From positions 1 to 9,661 of the forward strand of contig DOMW01000252.1 of NCBI GenBank assembly GCA_003510345.1: a stretch of 9,661 bases of DNA, given 5' to 3'. The notes beneath the pieces are model-generated. The model was not told where the DNA came from and ran no database searches. It saw only the letters and a program-made list of their open reading frames with translations. The position numbers and the translations under genes are program-made. Shown piece after piece: positions 6,213 to 9,661 of the stretch; position 1 is the stretch's first letter, and every line of letters begins with the position of its first letter. Source of the stretch: Clostridiales bacterium (GTDB lineage: Bacteria; Bacillota; Clostridia; Christensenellales; Christensenellaceae).

Positions 6213-6608
6213 ATGTATCGGTACAACACAATATTAGAGCAAATTAACTTATTGGGCTTCGTCATCGCGGTCGAAAAGGATGAGTGGACGATCAAGCAAT
6301 GCGCCCACGTCGTTATGTTCAACATCTATTGGAGCGTATACGACTATATTATGGGCATGTTTACGGGCGGGCTGAACGCTATCCCGTTTGTGGGCGGCGT
6401 CATAGCGGCCCCGTTGAATATTATCGACACCATTGTTTGGGTCGTGCTGGTTGTACTGGTGATGATTCAGGGGCTTGGAAAGCTCAAAAACGGGCAGGAT
6501 ATCAGCCTTCCGGGTAAACTAAACTTGAAAAAAGATACGTTCTGTGCTATTATACATTCATACAGTATGAATGATTGCCAAAAGGAGGATGCACATGGCG
6601 CGGAATAA
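6213..6608 (+). pseudogene. Small membrane protein fragment (DUF4870-like appearance)
   Basis: The frame is open from about 6075 but only the part from 6213 looks like protein: MYRYNTILEQINLLGFVIAV, then EKDEWTIKQCAHVVMFNIYW, a glycine-rich hydrophobic stretch (MGMFTGGLNAIPFVGGVIAA) and a final membrane segment (TIVWVVLVVLVMIQGL), ending GKLKNGQDISLPGKLNL. The order 'KD...Q...' helix, IPFVGG turn, last helix and 'G...LPG' tail resembles small DUF4870-type membrane proteins of unknown function, but I only infer this from pattern. The ATG at 6213 has no ribosome site, and the first membrane helix looks cut short. At the other end the frame reads through the tetR promoter and stops at 6606-6608, inside the tetR coding region, so the natural C-terminus is probably lost after NLKK. 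I therefore treat it as a remnant truncated at both ends. Confidence 0.5.
6525..6573 (+). promoter_or_regulatory. tetR promoter with overlapping palindromic operator
   Basis: TTGAAA (6525-6530), 17-bp spacer, TATTAT (6548-6553) with the extended TG at 6545-6546. Transcription should start near 6560. CATTCATAC-A-GTATGAATG (6555-6573) is a perfect 9-bp inverted repeat around a single base and covers that start, the classic position for an autoregulating TetR repressor. A related site occurs before the MFS gene at 7263-7281. Confidence 0.8.
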
Positions 6609-7206
6609 ATATCCAGAAGTCACCGTCGATAAGATACTGGATGTGTCGAAGCGGCTCTTTATAGAGAAGGGATTTGATAATACAACCATTCAAGACATCG
6701 TTGATGAACTGGGCGGGTTGACTAAAGGAGCCATCTATCATCACTTTAAGTCCAAAGAGGAGATCATGAAGGCTTTGGGCGATAAGATGTTCTTTGACAA
6801 CAATCCCTTTGAAGCGGTGAAGGGGCGCGCCGACTTGAATGGTTTACAGAAAATCCGTATGATGCTGTCGCTTAACCGTGCCGACGCGGCGCGCAACAAG
6901 CTTAATATACAAGCGATTCCCATACTTGAGAATCCACGCATATTGGCGGCGGCCATCGAAGCAAACCGAAAGGTTCTTACTCCATTGTGGTTCGAACTGA
7001 TTGATGAAGGTACTAAGGACGGCTCGATTCAAACCGAGTACGCCAAAGAGCTATCCGAGTTTCTACCGTTCATTAACTTCTGGCTGCTGCCGTCCATCTT
7101 TCCCGCTACCGCGGAGGAGCTTCAACAAAAGAATTTGTTCGTTATGGAGATGCTGTCCCGGATGGGATTGCCGCTGGCGGATGAAAAGGACAAGCCGCTC
7201 CAGTAA
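6595..7206 (+). CDS. TetR/AcrR-family transcriptional repressor
   Basis: 203 residues. The N-terminal helix-turn-helix is textbook: ILDVSKRLFIEKGFDNTTIQ (14-33), DIVDELGGLTKGAIYHHFKS (34-53), with recognition helix TKGAIYHHF and the following KSKEEIM. Residues 60-203 are the variable, all-helical ligand and dimerisation domain and give no hint of the inducer. AAAGGAGG (6581-6588) is 6 nt from the ATG at 6595; the upstream ATGs at 6571 and 6589 overlap the operator or the ribosome site and are rejected. It probably represses its own gene and the MFS exporter 98 bp downstream, since both carry the same type of palindrome; a compound exported by the MFS protein would be the natural inducer. This link is inferred. 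The gene ends before a terminator at 7229-7249, so the exporter has its own control. Confidence 0.93.
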   Translation: MARNKYPEVTVDKILDVSKRLFIEKGFDNTTIQDIVDELGGLTKGAIYHHFKSKEEIMKALGDKMFFDNNPFEAVKGRADLNGLQKIRMMLSLNRADAARNKLNIQAIPILENPRILAAAIEANRKVLTPLWFELIDEGTKDGSIQTEYAKELSEFLPFINFWLLPSIFPATAEELQQKNLFVMEMLSRMGLPLADEKDKPLQ

Positions 7207-7228
7207 ACAGTTGCTTGCAAAATAGAAT

Positions 7229-7249
7229 TGCCTTGTACAGGCATTTTTT
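7229..7249 (+). terminator. Intrinsic terminator after tetR
   Basis: TGCCT (7229-7233), 5-nt loop TGTAC, AGGCA (7239-7243), then six T (7244-7249). The stem is short, so termination may be partial and some tetR transcripts may read into the exporter gene. Confidence 0.65.
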
Positions 7250-7259
7250 ATTTAACAAT

Positions 7260-7281
7260 ATACATTCATTCGTAATGTATG
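7260..7281 (+). promoter_or_regulatory. Second TetR-type operator, upstream of the MFS gene
   Basis: Centred on 7272, CATTCATTC-G-TAATGTATG (7263-7281) is palindromic at 7 of 9 pairs. Aligned with the tetR operator over 6551-6574 it matches at 19 of 24 positions. An offset reading, ATACATT (7260-7266) with AATGTAT (7274-7280), is also an exact inverted repeat. A -10 is hard to place (TATACA at 7259-7264 is a candidate); TTGTAC at 7233-7238 is a poor -35 at 20 bp. The site ends 17 bp upstream of the preferred next ATG's ribosome-site region, so repression of the exporter is plausible. Confidence 0.65.
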
Positions 7282-7304
7282 AAAAACTTATAGGGGGCAT
7301 GAAC

Positions 7305-8567
7305 ATGACACACAGAGTATTTTTTAAAAACTTCACACTACTCGTATTAGGCCAGGCAAGCTCATTATTAGGCAATGGGATGCTGCGGCTTGCGCTGTCC
7401 ATGTACGTTTTGGAGGCCACTGGTTCCGCCGCTGTATTTGCGGGGATGCTGTCAATCGCAACGATTCCGACAATCCTATTGTCGCCGTTTGGCGGCATCC
7501 TTGCCGACCGGGCGAACAGAAGAAACATTATGGTCGTGTTGGACGCGTTAACCGGAATATCTGTGTTGGGCGCGGCGCTTCTGTTTGCGGCCAGCGGCTC
7601 TCTCACCGCCATAACCGTATTGCTGGTAATCCTTTCGGTGCTGGGCGCGTTTGAAACGCCCACAGTGCAGGCGTGTGTGCCGCAAATGCAGACAGGCGGC
7701 AACATCGCCAAAGGCAACGCCGTTATTAGCCAAGTCGCCGCCATAACAAATATGATCTCTCCGATGCTCGGCAGCTTACTATACACCGTATTTGGACTTG
7801 AGCCGGTTATGTATGCCGGAGTGATATGCTTCTTCGCTACGGCTCTGCTTGAGTGCTTTATTAAACTGGATCATCACCGCAGGGATAGCAGCGGCGGAGT
7901 TTTGTCAGTAATAAGGCACGACCTTGCGGAGAGCTTTAGATTTATCGGCAAGGAACAGCCTGGCGTGTTGAAACTGATGCTTCTATCCGCCGCAATCAGT
8001 TTCTTTATAGCGGGAATAGCGATTGTCGGTCTGCCATATATTGTGCGCGTTGTTCTTGGTATGGGCGCGGAATACTACGGCGGCGCGCAAAGCGCTTTCG
8101 CGTTTTCCGCTATCCTTGGAAGTATTGCCGCCGGATTGTTGGTAGGAAAATTAAAAGTGCGCCGCTTATCGCTTATACTGGCCGCAATAGGTGCGGTGTT
8201 GATTCCCGCAGGCATCGCCTTTATTATACCTATCAGCACGATTGCCCAATATATCGTCAACATCGTTGCGTTTTGCGGTATGCAGATGGCTATCGGTATA
8301 TTCAATATTTTCGCGCTCTCCCTCATGCAGCAGAAAACGCCGCAGCATTTGATGGGCAAGGTGATGGCGTACATATCTACCATCGTCATGTGCGCCCAAC
8401 CTATTGGGCAAATCATATTCGGATTCCTTTTTGACAGTTTCACAGGTTCAATATATCTTGTTCTGATTTTCTCCGGTTTGATTGTTTGTGTTATAGGTAT
8501 GTTTGCGGCTGGATTTTTCAGGAGGTTGGAAAAACAAGCTTTTGTTGCGTCAGAGGGATCAAGGTGA
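7305..8567 (+). CDS. MFS drug-efflux-type transporter (DHA3/MefA-like family)
   Basis: 420 residues from the ATG at 7305, where AGGGGG (7292-7297) gives 7 nt spacing; the ATG at 7299 would be only 1 nt from it. The protein is hydrophobic throughout with about 12 predicted membrane helices in two halves joined by a basic loop near LDHHRRDSSGG. Helix 1 starts NFTLLVLGQASSLLGNGM and the loop between helices 2 and 3 carries the MFS motif A, GGILADRANRRNIMVVLD (63-80). This arrangement fits proton-coupled exporters of the macrolide-efflux/EntS type. It would act in the cytoplasmic membrane to pump out a small molecule; the substrate cannot be read from sequence. The TetR gene upstream and shared operator indicate inducible expression. 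The C-terminal tail (EGSR, stop at 8565-8567) overlaps sequence that, in another frame, looks like the IS110 transposase that follows, so the last residues may have been altered by that junction. Confidence 0.93.
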   Translation: MTHRVFFKNFTLLVLGQASSLLGNGMLRLALSMYVLEATGSAAVFAGMLSIATIPTILLSPFGGILADRANRRNIMVVLDALTGISVLGAALLFAASGSLTAITVLLVILSVLGAFETPTVQACVPQMQTGGNIAKGNAVISQVAAITNMISPMLGSLLYTVFGLEPVMYAGVICFFATALLECFIKLDHHRRDSSGGVLSVIRHDLAESFRFIGKEQPGVLKLMLLSAAISFFIAGIAIVGLPYIVRVVLGMGAEYYGGAQSAFAFSAILGSIAAGLLVGKLKVRRLSLILAAIGAVLIPAGIAFIIPISTIAQYIVNIVAFCGMQMAIGIFNIFALSLMQQKTPQHLMGKVMAYISTIVMCAQPIGQIIFGFLFDSFTGSIYLVLIFSGLIVCVIGMFAAGFFRRLEKQAFVASEGSR

Positions 8568-8575
8568 CGCTGAAT

Positions 8576-9661
8576 ATGGAAGTGAGGGCAGAAAACCATT
8601 GCGGCTTATCTACTTAGCCTGCAAAAAGCGGGCATTTTTGTTGCGGTGGTCAATCCATTGGTAATGAAGAAGTATGCCGGAACTGCCCTGCGGAAAGGCA
8701 AAACGGATAAACTAGACGCTGTTAGAATTGCGAATTATGGTATTGACAACTGGTTTCACTTATTGGCATATTGCCCATCGGAGGAAATCTATGCTGAACT
8801 AAGATTTCTCGGACGCCAATATGCACACTATATCCGCATTTCCATAGAATGCAAAACTGCTTTGATATGTATCCTGGATCGAACAATGCCGGGTATCAAG
8901 AATATGCTGCGCGGAGTGATGAATGGTTATTCCGAAAAAGACAAATTAAGTAACTTTGTAGAGCAATACTGGCATTTCGGCAACATTACCATTATGAGCG
9001 AAGATGCTTTCGTGGAGGACTACTGCCATTGGGCGAAAGAAAAGGGATACCACCGCAGTATCGCCAAAGCCAAAGCAATTTACAAAATGGCCTGCAACGG
9101 CATCCCTACCCTGCCATCCAGCGCGTTATCGACGAAAATGTTGTCGCTGGAAGCGGTCAGAGTTCTTCGAGAAGTCAACAGAACTCTCCAGTCCATTTTA
9201 TCACAAATGCAGGCCTGGGCAACTAGCTTGCCGGAGTATCCAGCCGTCAGGGCATTGCCTGGCGTGGGAGAAGGCCTTGCAGCACGCCTGATTGCTGAAA
9301 TTGGCGATGTTCGCCGATTCCATAGTGGCAGCGCATTGGTTGCCTATGCGGGCATAGATGTGCCGCCATTTCAATCAGGAGCATTTACAGGTACGAAAAG
9401 AAGAATTTCCAAACGCGGTTCAGCTTTGCTACGCAAAACAGGTTACGAAGTAATGAAGTGTCTGAAATCTGTCAAACCAATAGAAGATGCCGCCGTATAC
9501 AATTTCATTCTCAAAAAAGAAGCGGAAGGCAAGCCTAAAAAAGTGGCAAAAATTGCCACGCTGAACAAATTCCTGCGCATCTATTATGCGCGGGTGAAGG
9601 AGGTGTGCCAAAACCAGAAAATCAAGAAACCACTTTTATTAGGGCCTGTGAAACTTTTTCT
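8576..9661 (+). pseudogene. IS110-family transposase, N-terminus missing, runs off the right edge
   Basis: From 8586 the frame is open to the edge (358 codons, no stop). Family features: KAGIFVAVVNP, the two aspartates of the DEDD site in LRKGKTDKLDAVRIANY (8706-8717), ILDRTMPGIKNM, YWHFGNITIMSEDAFVE, the helix-hairpin-helix LPGVGEGLAARLIAEIGDV with FHSGSALVAYAGIDV, and the C-terminal serine region RISKRGSALLRKTGYEV followed by NKFLRIYYARVKE. About the first 80 residues, including the first catalytic Asp, are absent. ATGGAA at 8576 reads VTLNME in a different frame; this looks like the 'ME-TG' motif with the catalytic Glu, and a loss of 2 bases just after it would explain the switch to the main frame. 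The product would be inactive. IS110 enzymes use a bridge RNA; the left-end region that encodes it in the IS110 subgroup is not visible before this gene. Confidence 0.88.

Noticed and set aside
6038..6247. Plus-strand ORF of 69 codons after the kinase terminator
   Set aside because: It begins within the terminator and runs through the 16-bp direct repeats; the repeated KKCVHFR translation is a by-product of the DNA repeat.
7142..7786. Minus-strand ORF of 214 codons opposite the tetR end and MFS start
   Set aside because: It crosses two real genes, a terminator and an operator, and shows no protein-like pattern.
8617..8639. Terminator-like hairpin GCCTGC-AAAAA-GCGGGC followed by A and five T
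   Set aside because: It lies within conserved transposase coding sequence (LQKAGIFV), so its form is probably dictated by codons. It could incidentally end exporter transcripts, but I do not annotate it.
9004..9291. Plus-strand ORFs of 95 and 65 codons inside the transposase region
   Set aside because: They are alternative frames of the IS110 transposase, which is open across the whole stretch.
1..9661. CRISPR array, tRNA or rRNA genes, prophage genes
   Set aside because: I saw no regularly spaced repeat series, no tRNA cloverleaf or conserved rRNA sequence, and no phage structural or integrase motifs on either strand.

Overview
The window looks like a piece of a Gram-positive (Firmicutes, probably clostridial) chromosome or metagenomic contig. 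The evidence is strong AGGAGG-type ribosome binding sites, sigma-A-like promoters, an LplA-like solute-binding protein next to a YesN/YesM-type two-component pair, and an HlyD-like adaptor divergent from an OmpR-type two-component pair. Coding DNA is moderately GC-rich, while the gap at 2117-2717 is clearly more AT-rich. I cannot assign a genus.

Layout: (1) 1-282, minus strand, is the N-terminal part of an HlyD/MacA-like efflux adaptor that runs off the left edge. (2) 283-428 is a divergent regulatory region with tandem 11-bp-phased CTTAACC boxes. (3) 429-2116 is an OmpR-type response regulator overlapping its histidine kinase by 4 bp; the kinase has no recognisable H-box. (4) 2117-2717 is a gene-poor, AT-rich gap with a palindrome and possible gene debris. 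(5) 2718-3626 is the C-terminal part of an extracellular sugar-binding protein that lacks its N-terminus, with a near-consensus promoter at its broken edge. (6) 3635-3693 is a nested palindromic repeat. (7) 3727-6024 is a YesN-like response regulator followed by a YesM-like kinase broken by an amber codon, a frameshift and a missing HAMP-to-kinase linker; it ends at a clear terminator. (8) 6077-6594 is a junction region with two copies of a 16-bp repeat and a fragment of a small membrane protein. (9) 6595-8567 is a TetR repressor and an MFS exporter, each preceded by a copy of a similar palindromic operator. (10) 8576 to the right edge is an IS110-family transposase that lacks its N-terminus.

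Working units: the intact-looking modules are the OmpR-type regulator with its adaptor gene, and the TetR/MFS exporter pair, which reads as a self-contained, ligand-induced efflux switch. The region between them is decaying. It holds a binding protein without permeases, a kinase in pieces, a membrane-protein stub and a transposase stub. I did not find a clearly new multi-gene system. The most interesting points are the H-box-less kinase, the shared TetR operator pair, the 59-bp nested palindrome with complementary loops, and the 21-bp-spaced direct repeat that resembles an insertion-sequence end.
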